Positions 1 to 7,914 of a stretch of 24,504 nt of DNA are shown piece by piece (positions within the stretch are counted from its first letter, which is position 1; each line of letters starts with the position of its first letter). The notes beneath the pieces are model-generated. The model saw nothing but the letters and a program-made list of their open reading frames with translations, was not told the origin of the DNA and did no database searches. A program made the translations under genes and the position numbers. This DNA comes from Pseudopedobacter sp038237895 (GTDB lineage Bacteria > Bacteroidota > Bacteroidia > Sphingobacteriales > Sphingobacteriaceae), in the NCBI GenBank assembly GCA_038237895.1, contig JBBRYE010000050.1:1-24504 (forward strand). Direction: 5' to 3'.

Positions 1-104
1 ATTTTATTGGAACGAATATGATAAGGAAGATGAATAGAGAAAACCAAGAGCTAATAGAACTTAAAGAGTTGTTGCTTTCTAGATTGGCACCCATAAAAGA
101 CTAA
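1..104 (+). CDS. hsdS: Type I restriction specificity subunit HsdS, C-terminal tail (partial)
   Basis: Only the last 33 or so codons are in the window, read in frame from base 3 to a TAA at 102-104. The visible peptide contains ENQELIELKELLLSRLA. This matches the usual end of HsdS proteins, where a coiled-coil conserved region finishes with an E-N-x-x-L-x-x-L-[RK]-x-x-L-L-P-x-L type segment. HsdS chooses the DNA target and bridges the two HsdM subunits of a type I restriction-modification complex. The call is strongly helped by hsdR further downstream on the same strand at 3775-6990. The next gene starts four bases after this stop, so the two are probably co-transcribed. The rest of hsdS, and presumably hsdM, should lie to the left of the window. 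The short length is the main uncertainty. Confidence 0.75.
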   Translation, partial: FIGTNMIRKMNRENQELIELKELLLSRLAPIKD

Positions 105-108
105 AAAT

Positions 109-1917
109 ATGCATATATCTAAACTAAAAATAACAAATTACCGAGGTATAAAAGAATGCCGAACAATTCACTTAGACCAACTTTCTTCTATAGTTGGAAA
201 AAATGATGCAGGTAAAACGATTGCTTTATTTGCTGTTGCTACATTTCTTGATATTGGTAAATTTCCAATCACCTTTTCAGATTTTAATAATATAGAAGAA
301 TCTATCGTGTTTGAATTCGATTTTAAAGATGAAAACATTCTCGAATTGCTAATGTCAAAGCTGAAATCAAAAATTAAAAAGACGGATGGGCTGGAGGAGT
401 ATATTCAAGATTTTATTTTTGATGGCGCAATTAGGTATAAAAGAGAGGCTTCAAAAGTTGATAAAAAATTCTCATCAGAAAGTGTTTTAGTTAATGATTT
501 TCAACAAGAAGATTTAAGAGGTTTATATTTTAAGTCAGATGAAGAATTAAATGTCTTAGTAGAGCATTATGGAATTCAAATCCCAGTAGACGGTAAAGGA
601 AGGAATTCTAAAGTCGAGAAAATTAAGCATATAAAACTAGCTTTTGTGAATGCGGAAAGAACTAGCTTTTGGATGGAAGATGATTGCAAAATTTCAAGTT
701 TATTTCCAGAAATAGAAATGTTCAAAGCTGATTATGGGTTAGAGGCTGATACAAAGTTTAAAACAAATTCTGTGAGTGAAATTCAAGGCTTTTTTGAACG
801 AGAAGCTATAGATGATTCGAAACTTAGAAAAGTTGAGGTAGAAATCATTCAAGAAATGCAAAAAGAAGCACAAACAGTTACTGGTTATATGCAAGAATAT
901 GCTTCAACTCTTAAATCCGTAAGACTAACACCAGTCATAAATTGGAAAGATGCTATTAAAGGAGTAGATGTGAGTTTTCAGTTTGAAGGCGATGAAAAAT
1001 TTATACCAATGAGCCATAAAGGAACTGGTTACAGAAGATTGTTTATGGTTGCTAGATTCCGGTATTTGGCTGAAAAGAGCAAAGGTCACAATATCATTTA
1101 TTTGATTGAGGAACCCGAAACATTTTTACATCCAACGGCTCAACAAGATTTATTAGATGCCTTTAAGGAATTGTCAAATGATAATCAGATTATTATTACC
1201 ACACATTCGCCAGTTTTCGCTGGAGCCACAAGTGTGAATGGTGTTGTGTTATGTACAAAAGACACTCAATCAAATTATTGTAATGCATTAAAAGAGAATG
1301 ATATTGCATTTTTGTTGAAAATTGTTGAGGAATTAGGAATTAAACCAAGCTATAACTTACGAGATCATCACGAAAAAATTGTTTTTGTAGAGAGTTCTAA
1401 TGATGCAAAATTTTACCATTTATTGTGTCAGAAGATTTTAGGAACGAGTTTGCTACAAAACAATAAAATACTTGTATTACCATTTGGAGGGGGAGAAGAT
1501 ATTGAAAGTTTTTTAAACATAGATTATTTTGATCAGTCAAACAGGATATTATACCTAATAATTGATAGTGATAAGCAAGAAAATAAGCATGCTAAACAAC
1601 TCCTAAGAGCTGAAGCTTTTAAGGCTGGAAAACCCAATGGAAGCGCCTACGTGATTTCAAAAAGTTGCATCGAAAACTATTATCACCCTAGGGCTATAGA
1701 ACGTGTTTATAAGCTTGAAAATGATACATTTAATATATTTAGTCAAGAAGAAAATGTAAGAAAAACTATGAAAAGTGTATTTGCAGAAAAAGATTTGATC
1801 AATAAGAATATTAAAGAAAAAAATAATTTTCGGATTTTTAATGAATGTACAAAAGAAGAGTTTGAAGAGATTGTGGAGCAAGAATTGATGGATTTTCTAA
1901 AAGAAATTACAGAGTAA
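109..1917 (+). CDS. OLD-family ATPase with C-terminal TOPRIM nuclease domain
   Basis: The 602-residue protein begins like an SMC/RecF-type ATPase. It has a Walker A P-loop GKNDAGKT at residues 30-37, a Walker B segment with EEPETFLHP around residues 334-342, and ITTHSP with the switch histidine near residue 366. The C-terminal third has TOPRIM features: an acidic start, VFVESSNDAKFY, with Glu428, and an acidic DSD motif at residues 486-488. This order is the OLD-nuclease architecture, a family of ATP-driven nucleases used in phage defence (P2 Old, Gabija GajA). There is no UvrD-like GajB partner beside it, so a lone OLD-type gene is more likely than Gabija. It lies four bases after hsdS and is followed by a strong hairpin. 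ATG 109 is the only reasonable start. The target and trigger are unknown. The family is fairly sure; the defence role is inferred from family and position. Confidence 0.87.
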   Translation: MHISKLKITNYRGIKECRTIHLDQLSSIVGKNDAGKTIALFAVATFLDIGKFPITFSDFNNIEESIVFEFDFKDENILELLMSKLKSKIKKTDGLEEYIQDFIFDGAIRYKREASKVDKKFSSESVLVNDFQQEDLRGLYFKSDEELNVLVEHYGIQIPVDGKGRNSKVEKIKHIKLAFVNAERTSFWMEDDCKISSLFPEIEMFKADYGLEADTKFKTNSVSEIQGFFEREAIDDSKLRKVEVEIIQEMQKEAQTVTGYMQEYASTLKSVRLTPVINWKDAIKGVDVSFQFEGDEKFIPMSHKGTGYRRLFMVARFRYLAEKSKGHNIIYLIEEPETFLHPTAQQDLLDAFKELSNDNQIIITTHSPVFAGATSVNGVVLCTKDTQSNYCNALKENDIAFLLKIVEELGIKPSYNLRDHHEKIVFVESSNDAKFYHLLCQKILGTSLLQNNKILVLPFGGGEDIESFLNIDYFDQSNRILYLIIDSDKQENKHAKQLLRAEAFKAGKPNGSAYVISKSCIENYYHPRAIERVYKLENDTFNIFSQEENVRKTMKSVFAEKDLINKNIKEKNNFRIFNECTKEEFEEIVEQELMDFLKEITE

Positions 1918-1950
1918 CAATTGTATTTCAAATTGATTAATACTTTGAAT

Positions 1951-1982
1951 GCTAACTTCGCAATTACAATTGCGAAGTTAGC
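1951..1982 (+). terminator. Perfect hairpin after the OLD gene, probable terminator
   Basis: A 15-base arm (GCTAACTTCGCAATT) is repeated exactly as its reverse complement after a two-base spacer, 33 bases after the OLD stop codon. The 3' side continues GTTTCTAT, so the U-tract is weak. The stem is long enough to stop or stabilise the upstream transcript. It lies just before the promoter-like elements of abiEi, which supports a transcript boundary here. A protein-binding palindrome is the alternative. Confidence 0.6.
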
Positions 1983-2006
1983 GTTTCTATATCTCATTTC
2001 AAAAAA

Positions 2007-2036
2007 TGTCCAGTTTTTTAGTTAATAAACTGGACA
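2007..2036. promoter_or_regulatory. Palindromic operator candidate upstream of abiEi
   Basis: The ten-base arm TGTCCAGTTT and its exact reverse complement AAACTGGACA are separated by ten bases. The right arm ends eight bases before the TATATTTG box at 2044-2051, so a bound protein would cover the promoter. AbiEi antitoxins of studied AbiE systems repress their own promoter by binding inverted repeats through a winged-helix domain and C-terminal region. That makes this the expected autoregulatory site. The palindrome is seen directly; the binding protein is inferred. Confidence 0.65.
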
Positions 2037-2043
2037 AATTACC

Positions 2044-2051
2044 TATATTTG
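2044..2051 (+). promoter_or_regulatory. Bacteroidota -7 box for the abiEi-abiEii-hsdR unit
   Basis: TATATTTG fits the TAnnTTTG -7 consensus of Bacteroidota promoters exactly. No convincing -33 TTTG is visible. A transcript would begin near 2057-2060. The box contains a TTG at 2049 that could be mistaken for a start codon of abiEi, so the -7 assignment also argues for the later GTG start at 2067. Confidence 0.6.
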
Positions 2052-2066
2052 AAACCAATAAATAAT

Positions 2067-2792
2067 GTGAAAACAGCTGAATACATAGCACTTAGCATAG
2101 ATAGACTTCCAAAAGGCTATGTGTTCACCTATGCTGATTTTACTACAGAGGTGAATAAAAAAGAAGCGGTAATAAAAGCATTAAACCGCATGGTGGCATC
2201 AGGTAAAATAGATAAACTATCTAAAGGTAAATATTACAAACCAGAGCATACGCCATTTGGCAACCTACAACCCAACCAAGCCCAAGTGGTAAAAGATTTA
2301 TTGGAGGAAAACGGAAAAACAATAGGTTACTTAACCGGTTACAGCATTTACAACCAACTGGGTTTAACCACGCAGGTTAGCAATACCATACAAATTGGTA
2401 AAAACCAAATTCGCCCCGCTTTTAAAAGAGAAAGATATACCATCGCTTTTGTAAAGCAAAAAAACACCATCACCAAAGAAAACATCCCAATATTGCAAAT
2501 ATTGGATGCCATACGCTACATTAAAAAAATACCCGATGCAAGTATCGAAAACTCATGCAAACGGTTTTTAGCTATTATCAAAAACTTTACGGACAAAGAA
2601 ATTAATACCTTGGTTCGTTTAGCGTTAAAATATCCACCAGCTACCATAGCCTTATTAGGTGCGTTATTAGAGCAACTGCAAAAAGGCAAGCAAATAGAAT
2701 CACTTTTTAAAGCCCTAAACCCTATTACTAAGTATAAGCTAACAGGTGCAGCAAAAGCAATTTCTACCACCCAAAACTGGAATATTGTATGA
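2067..2792 (+). CDS. abiEi: AbiEi-family antitoxin / transcriptional repressor (DUF6088-like)
   Basis: The 241-residue protein has an N-terminal winged-helix-like segment (RLPKGYVFTYADF, then ALNRMVASGKIDKLSKGKYY) typical of the AbiEi/DUF6088 family. A helical C-terminal region follows. AbiEi is the antitoxin of the type IV toxin-antitoxin system AbiE; it also represses the operon. The family fits the neighbour, because the next gene is an AbiEii nucleotidyltransferase whose ATG overlaps this stop in an ATGA. The open frame extends upstream to a TTG at 2049, but that codon lies inside a -7 promoter box. GTG 2067 is therefore the better start, leaving a leader of about 10 bases or less. The next in-frame ATG is far inside the winged helix. 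The gene looks intact, unlike its toxin partner. The family is well supported; repression of the 2007-2036 palindrome is inferred. Confidence 0.83.
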   Translation: MKTAEYIALSIDRLPKGYVFTYADFTTEVNKKEAVIKALNRMVASGKIDKLSKGKYYKPEHTPFGNLQPNQAQVVKDLLEENGKTIGYLTGYSIYNQLGLTTQVSNTIQIGKNQIRPAFKRERYTIAFVKQKNTITKENIPILQILDAIRYIKKIPDASIENSCKRFLAIIKNFTDKEINTLVRLALKYPPATIALLGALLEQLQKGKQIESLFKALNPITKYKLTGAAKAISTTQNWNIV

Positions 2793-3778
2793 AGCTACAC
2801 GAAAACAAAACATTGTTTAGGCAAGCTGTCCAGTTTACCGCCGACCAAATGAAAATTCCTGCTATTTATGTAGAAAAAGACTACTGGGTTACTTATGCTT
2901 TGTTCCTCGTTTTTAACAATAAAATAGGCAAAGACTCTGTTTTTAAAGGCGGAACAGCATTGGCCAAGTGTTACAATATGATTGAACGCTTTTCTGAGGA
3001 TATTGATTTAGTGGTATTAAGACGAGCCGGAGAAACAGACAATAAGTTAAAATCTAAATTGAAAGCCATAAGCAAAGTTGTTGATGCCATAATGCCCGAA
3101 GTGGGAGTTGCCAATATTACCCATAAAATGGGAATGAACAGGAAAACAGCACATACCTACGCTAAAGAATTTATTGGCAATTATGGGCAAGTGAGAGATG
3201 TAATTATTTTAGAATCTACTTGACTAGGTTATTATGAGCCATATACCACAAAGAGTGTGGTGTCTTTTGTTGGCAACATGATGCTTGCAAACGGACAAGA
3301 AGTTATAGCAACAGCAAACGAATTACTTCCTTTTGATTTGCTGGCATTGCAACCTACCAGAACTATTTGCGAGAAGATTATGAGTTTGGTTCGTTTTTCC
3401 TACGGAGAAAACCCGATAGACGATTTAAAGAAAAAGATAAGGCATACTTACGATTTACATCAGCTATTAAAACAAAAAGAATATGCCGAATTCTTGCATT
3501 CTTCTGCTTTTGATGAGATGTTGTTGAAAGTTGCCCATGATGACGTAGTAAGTTTTAGAAATAACAATAAATGGCTTAATCACCATCCTAATGAAGCATT
3601 AATTTTCAAAGATTTAAAACTTATTTGGTCTGAATTGAAAACAATATATACAGATGAATTTAAAAATCTGGTTTACGGAGAGTTCCCCAAAGAAATAGCA
3701 ATATTAGAAACCTTAAAAATGATTCAAGAAAGATTGAAAACAATTTCTTGGGCAATAAAAATAGAAACTAAGGAATGA
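2789..3778 (+). pseudogene. abiEii: AbiEii nucleotidyltransferase toxin, interrupted by an in-frame TGA
   Basis: One reading frame of 330 codons runs from ATG 2789 to TGA 3776-3778 and is broken by a single TGA at 3221-3223. The first part (144 residues) has the nucleotidyltransferase core: KGGTALAK at residues 53-60 and SEDIDLVV with Asp71 and Asp73. The part after the stop continues without a frame change (LGYYEPYTTKSV) and holds the later family elements, EKIMSLVR and RHTYDLHQL. Intact AbiEii proteins are about 300 residues, so both halves together give the normal length. A TGG-to-TGA change of a tryptophan codon is the simplest explanation. AbiEii toxins act as nucleotidyltransferases and arrest growth. 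The truncated product lacks the C-terminal motifs and is probably inactive. TGA ends abiEi next door, so it is an ordinary stop here. A GTG at 3257 could restart translation of the C-terminal half. A sequencing error remains possible. Confidence 0.85.
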
Positions 3779-6700
3779 AGTTTACAGAAGCAAAGCTAGA
3801 ACATGCATTTATAGAATTATTGGGTCAAGAGGGTTTTACTCACCAAATTGGTTTAAATATTTCCCGTTTGCCAGAGGAAGTATTGATAGAAAAAGATTTA
3901 CAAGATTTTTTAATTAAGCAATATCAACCTCAAGGTATTTCCTTTAATGAAGTTAAGTCTATAATCCTACAATTAAAATCGCTTTCTGCTTCTGATTTAT
4001 ATGAAAGTAACAAAACATTTTTAAAAATGCTTTCAGATGGTTTTATCCTTAAAAGAGAAGACAGGAACCAAAAAGATATTTATATACAACTGATTGATTA
4101 TAGCGGTTTAAATAAACATCAACAACCAGCTGATAGTGAGTTAACCTCAATTTTTGCTGATGTAAAAGAAACTTATAAATCACCCGACAATAACATTTAT
4201 AAGTTTGTTAATCAATTAGAAATCACGGGCACAGAAAAGCGAATTCCGGATGGCATTGTTTATATTAACGGTTTGCCATTGGTGGTGTTTGAGTTTAAAA
4301 GTGCCATACGTGAGGAATGTACCATCCATGAAGCTTACGTTCAATTAACAACACGTTATAAGAGAGATATTCCAGAGCTATTTAAATACAATGCATTTTG
4401 TGTGATTAGTGATGGTGTGAATAACAAATCAGGTTCTTTTTTTGCCCCGTACGAGTTTTATTATGGCTGGCGTAGGGTTGCGGGCTTGGCAAAAGACGTA
4501 GATGGAATTGATAGCATGTACACCCTTATACAAGGGATGTTTCATAAAAACCGTTTGCGTGATATTATTCGCAACTTCATTTATATCCCAGATTCTTCTA
4601 AAAAAGACGAAAAAATTGTTTGTCGCTATCCTCAATATTATGCTGCAAGAGCACTTTTTAATAACATTAAGAAAGCTCAAAAACCTGAAGGCGATGGAAA
4701 AGGTGGAACTTATTTTGGTGCAACGGGCTGTGGTAAAAGCTTCACCATGCTTTATCTTACTCGCTTATTGATGCGGAGCGAATATTTTGAGAGTCCAACG
4801 ATTATCCTCATTACAGATAGAACAGATTTAGATGACCAGCTATCTGGCCAATTTACTAATGCTAAAAAGTTTATTGGTGATGATACTATTATCAGTGTTG
4901 AAACCAGAGCAGAATTAAGAACACGATTGCAGGACCGCCAAAGTGGAGGCGTATTTTTAACAACCATTCATAAATTCACAGAAGATACTGAGCTTCTCAC
5001 AGAAAGAACAAATGTGATTTGTATTTCGGATGAAGCACACCGGAGTCAAGTAAATCTTGATCAGAAGGTTCAAGTAACTGAAAAAGGAGTAAAGAAAACA
5101 TTTGGCTTTGCTAAATATTTACATGATTCTTTACCCAATGCTACTTTTGTTGGCTTTACCGGAACACCAATAGACGCTACTTTAGATGTTTTTGGCAAAG
5201 TTGTAGATGCTTATACCATGACAGAATCTGTAAAAGACGAAATCACGGTAAGGATTGTTTATGAAGGTAGAGCTGCAAAAGTTGCCTTACATAATGGAGA
5301 ACTTGAAAAAATTGAAAGGTATTACGAAGAAGCTGCTAAAGCGGGTGCTAATGAGTACCAAATAGAAAAGAGTAAAGAAGAAACCACTAATATGTATGCC
5401 ATATTAGGAGACCCTAAAAGGTTGAAAGTTTTAGCAGAAGATTTTGTAAATCATTATGAAAATAGAATTTCTGAAGGAGCTACAGTAAAAGGGAAAGCTT
5501 TATTTGTATCTAGTAGTCGTGAAATAGCTTATGAGTTTTATAAAAATGTAATCGCACTTCGTCCTGAATGGAATGAAGTACGCATTGTAGCTGCTGATGA
5601 GGAGTTATCTGAAAAAGATAAAAAGGAAATCAAGCCAATGGAAATGATCAAGATGATTATGACTAGAGGAAAAGATGATGTGAAAGAATTTTATGATTTA
5701 TTAGGCACAAAGGATTATCGTAAAGAGCTTGACCGTCAGTTTAAGAATGAAAAGTCTAACTTTAAGATTGCCATTGTTGTTGATATGTGGTTGACTGGTT
5801 TTGATGTACCTTTCTTAGATTCCATATATATAGATAAACCTATCCAACAGCACAATTTAATCCAAACCATATCAAGAGTGAACCGCAAGTTTGCTGGTAA
5901 AAACAAAGGTTTGGTAGTGGATTATATAGGAATCAAAAAGCAGATGAATTTGGCTTTAAAGAAGTATAACGATGGAGACAAAGACAACTTTGAAGATATT
6001 GCTGAATCTTTAATTATCGTTAGAAATCATTTGGATTTGCTGGCTAAGCTTTTTCACAAGTTTGATGATGCTAAATATTTTAATGGATCAACATTAGAGC
6101 AACTAAACACCTTGAATTTAGCAGCAGAATATGCTCAAATAACTAAGGATTTTGAAACTCGATTTATGGGTTTGGTTAAACGGCTAAAAGCAGCGTATGA
6201 TATTTGTGCAGGTAGTGAAAAACTAGTACAAAAAGAAAGGGATTACACTCATTTCTATCTGGCGGTTAGGTCAATCGTCTTTAAACTAACAAAAGGAGAA
6301 GCACCAGATACGGCACAGATGAATGCCAGAGTAAGGGAAATGATTAAAGATGCCTTGCAAAGTGATGGTGTGGAAGAGATTTTTAAATTAGGTGACGAGA
6401 ACGAAAGCGAACAAGATCTTTTTGATGAAGATTATTTAGCCAAAATTGATAAGATCAAATTACCTAATACTAAAATCAAACTATTGCAACAGCTTTTGGC
6501 TAGAGTAATTAGTGAAATCAAAAAAGTAAACCGTGTTAAAGGAATAGATTTCACTAAAAAGATGCAGGTGCTTGTAGAACGTTATAACCAACGAGATGAG
6601 AATGATGTATTGAGAAGTGAAGTGTATGAAGAAATGGCGGAGCAATTAACCAATATGATTTGGGAAGTGCATAAAGAATTCTCAGCTGGCGATGAATTGG

Positions 6701-6990
6701 GGATTGATTTTGAAGAAAAAGCATTTTACGATATTTTAAAAGAGCTATGTATTAAATATGATTTCAACTATCCAGAAAATCGATTAATAGAATTGGCTAA
6801 ATCCGTAAAAGACTTAGTAAACTCTCAAGCCAAATACCCGGATTGGAACAAAAGGGATGATATTAAATCTGCTTTAAAAGTGGGTTTAATCCTCTTGCTA
6901 GATGAGTTTGATTATCCCCCGGTAGAAAGGGATGAAGTATATGTGGAGATATTTGAACAAGCGGAGAATTTTAAGAAGAATAGGGGTTAA
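3775..6990 (+). CDS. hsdR: Type I restriction enzyme endonuclease/translocase subunit HsdR
   Basis: The 1071-residue protein is the ATP-dependent translocase and nuclease of a type I restriction system; it acts with HsdM and HsdS on unmodified DNA. The N-terminal PD-(D/E)xK nuclease domain shows Asp159 in RIPDGIVY and Glu173-x-Lys175 in VVFEFKSA. The superfamily 2 helicase motifs follow in order: Walker A GATGCGKS at 315-322, TDRTDLDDQL, DEAH at 419-422, GFTGTP at 460-465, and QTISRVNR at 697-704. The helical C-terminal region would contact the methylase core. Length is normal and no damage is visible. The ATG overlaps the abiEii stop in an ATGA, so hsdR is probably translated by coupling to that broken gene. 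It is separated from hsdS by about 3.7 kb of other defence genes. Confidence 0.96.
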   Translation: MKFTEAKLEHAFIELLGQEGFTHQIGLNISRLPEEVLIEKDLQDFLIKQYQPQGISFNEVKSIILQLKSLSASDLYESNKTFLKMLSDGFILKREDRNQKDIYIQLIDYSGLNKHQQPADSELTSIFADVKETYKSPDNNIYKFVNQLEITGTEKRIPDGIVYINGLPLVVFEFKSAIREECTIHEAYVQLTTRYKRDIPELFKYNAFCVISDGVNNKSGSFFAPYEFYYGWRRVAGLAKDVDGIDSMYTLIQGMFHKNRLRDIIRNFIYIPDSSKKDEKIVCRYPQYYAARALFNNIKKAQKPEGDGKGGTYFGATGCGKSFTMLYLTRLLMRSEYFESPTIILITDRTDLDDQLSGQFTNAKKFIGDDTIISVETRAELRTRLQDRQSGGVFLTTIHKFTEDTELLTERTNVICISDEAHRSQVNLDQKVQVTEKGVKKTFGFAKYLHDSLPNATFVGFTGTPIDATLDVFGKVVDAYTMTESVKDEITVRIVYEGRAAKVALHNGELEKIERYYEEAAKAGANEYQIEKSKEETTNMYAILGDPKRLKVLAEDFVNHYENRISEGATVKGKALFVSSSREIAYEFYKNVIALRPEWNEVRIVAADEELSEKDKKEIKPMEMIKMIMTRGKDDVKEFYDLLGTKDYRKELDRQFKNEKSNFKIAIVVDMWLTGFDVPFLDSIYIDKPIQQHNLIQTISRVNRKFAGKNKGLVVDYIGIKKQMNLALKKYNDGDKDNFEDIAESLIIVRNHLDLLAKLFHKFDDAKYFNGSTLEQLNTLNLAAEYAQITKDFETRFMGLVKRLKAAYDICAGSEKLVQKERDYTHFYLAVRSIVFKLTKGEAPDTAQMNARVREMIKDALQSDGVEEIFKLGDENESEQDLFDEDYLAKIDKIKLPNTKIKLLQQLLARVISEIKKVNRVKGIDFTKKMQVLVERYNQRDENDVLRSEVYEEMAEQLTNMIWEVHKEFSAGDELGIDFEEKAFYDILKELCIKYDFNYPENRLIELAKSVKDLVNSQAKYPDWNKRDDIKSALKVGLILLLDEFDYPPVERDEVYVEIFEQAENFKKNRG

Positions 6991-7007
6991 TTATTTATTT
7001 GTTTCAA

Positions 7008-7670
7008 ATGAACCTAGTTGATATTAAGGATTATATTATTGAAAATAGTAACTTAATTCAAGGGTCAAGTTCAATAGTTACTGCTTTATTGGCTGTGATT
7101 ATGCTGTTTATTGCTATTAGAGCTCTTAAAACTTATAAATCACAAATTCTTTTTGAATTGGAAATAGAGGCTAAAGCCTATGCTTTAAGGTCTTTTGAGA
7201 TTTATCTTAAATTCAATCAGTTTGAATTTCATGAACATCTATTGAAAGGAGAGTTTTTAGAAAAGTATAATGCCAGGATAGATTTTTATGGGAGTGAATA
7301 TGTGAATGCAAATAATGAAACTTTAATTAGAAGATATTGCTTTGAGCAACTTGAAAAGGAATTAGCATCAGAAATTAAAGATATTAATATAATTGCTTTC
7401 AGTGTGATTTCCACATTGCAGAATAGAAGAAAATATAAAGCGATTTATAGGTATTATTTTACCTATCTCACATTTTATCATTTATACAGAAAGAATATTA
7501 TTGAGTTAACAGCTTTTAAAATAGAGCGATTTAATGAAATTGATAGTGAAAAAATCATTCAGCTTGATATAAAAATAAATAGCCTCGAGCATTATTTATC
7601 TTATGAACAATGCCAACTCAGAAATGATGAAATACAAGAGTTGATGGAAAAGGCAACAAAAATCGAATAA
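7008..7670 (+). CDS. Unknown single-span membrane protein downstream of hsdR
   Basis: This 220-residue protein is not recognised. A hydrophobic stretch at about residues 22-37 (SIVTALLAVIMLFIAI) is the only likely membrane span. It is followed by a basic stretch and then a mostly helical, charged region rich in Phe, Tyr and Glu, presumably cytoplasmic. The frame is open from TTG 6999, but ATG 7008 is the more natural start and lies 17 bases after the hsdR stop. The close spacing and shared strand suggest transcription with hsdR and a possible link to the defence locus. No nuclease or ATPase motif is visible. Small membrane-anchored proteins are common effectors in defence islands, but nothing in this sequence proves such a role. 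That the gene is real is likely from its length and spacing. Confidence 0.72.
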   Translation: MNLVDIKDYIIENSNLIQGSSSIVTALLAVIMLFIAIRALKTYKSQILFELEIEAKAYALRSFEIYLKFNQFEFHEHLLKGEFLEKYNARIDFYGSEYVNANNETLIRRYCFEQLEKELASEIKDINIIAFSVISTLQNRRKYKAIYRYYFTYLTFYHLYRKNIIELTAFKIERFNEIDSEKIIQLDIKINSLEHYLSYEQCQLRNDEIQELMEKATKIE

Positions 7671-7729
7671 TTAATCTTCGCTAGAAGAAAATACAAGTTG
7701 GCAACTTATTTAGCTTGGACCACCCCCAA

Positions 7730-7745
7730 CCCCCGCCAGCGGGGG
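7730..7745. repeat. GC-rich hairpin, dispersed-repeat-like
   Basis: CCCCCGC and its exact reverse complement GCGGGGG are separated by CA. The surrounding GACCACCCCCAAC and GACACCTGAAA are unlike the AT-rich neighbourhood. Similar C-run/GCCAGC/G-run units occur scattered between genes in Bacteroidota genomes as far as I recall, so this may be a REP-like element. It could also help end transcription of the gene at 7008-7670. Confidence 0.5.
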
Positions 7746-7914
7746 ACACCTGAAATGAGTTTAAAAAAATAGCTATATCAGATGTTAACAATAGCAAATC
7801 TTGAACTCACAAATATTAAGGATTTGCAATCTGCTAAGAAATGTTGTCATCATTAAAAACATATTGCTTCCAAGCTGTTCTACATGTTCTCCATGTTATT
7901 CAATTAAGAAAAAT

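Noticed and set aside
109..2792. Gabija system (GajA-GajB)
   Set aside because: The OLD/TOPRIM gene resembles GajA, but the next gene is an AbiEi antitoxin rather than a UvrD-like helicase, so a full Gabija pair is not present.
3221..3223. TGA recoded as tryptophan or selenocysteine
   Set aside because: TGA is a normal stop for abiEi (2790-2792) and for the end of the abiEii frame (3776-3778). No selenocysteine hairpin is evident after the codon, and a simple nonsense mutation explains it.
3257..3778. Separate 173-residue gene with GTG start
   Set aside because: It is in the same frame as the upstream half and completes the AbiEii family motifs, so it is the rest of a broken gene.
6999..7007. 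TTG start three codons before ATG 7008
   Set aside because: ATG is far more usual and the extra residues add nothing recognisable.
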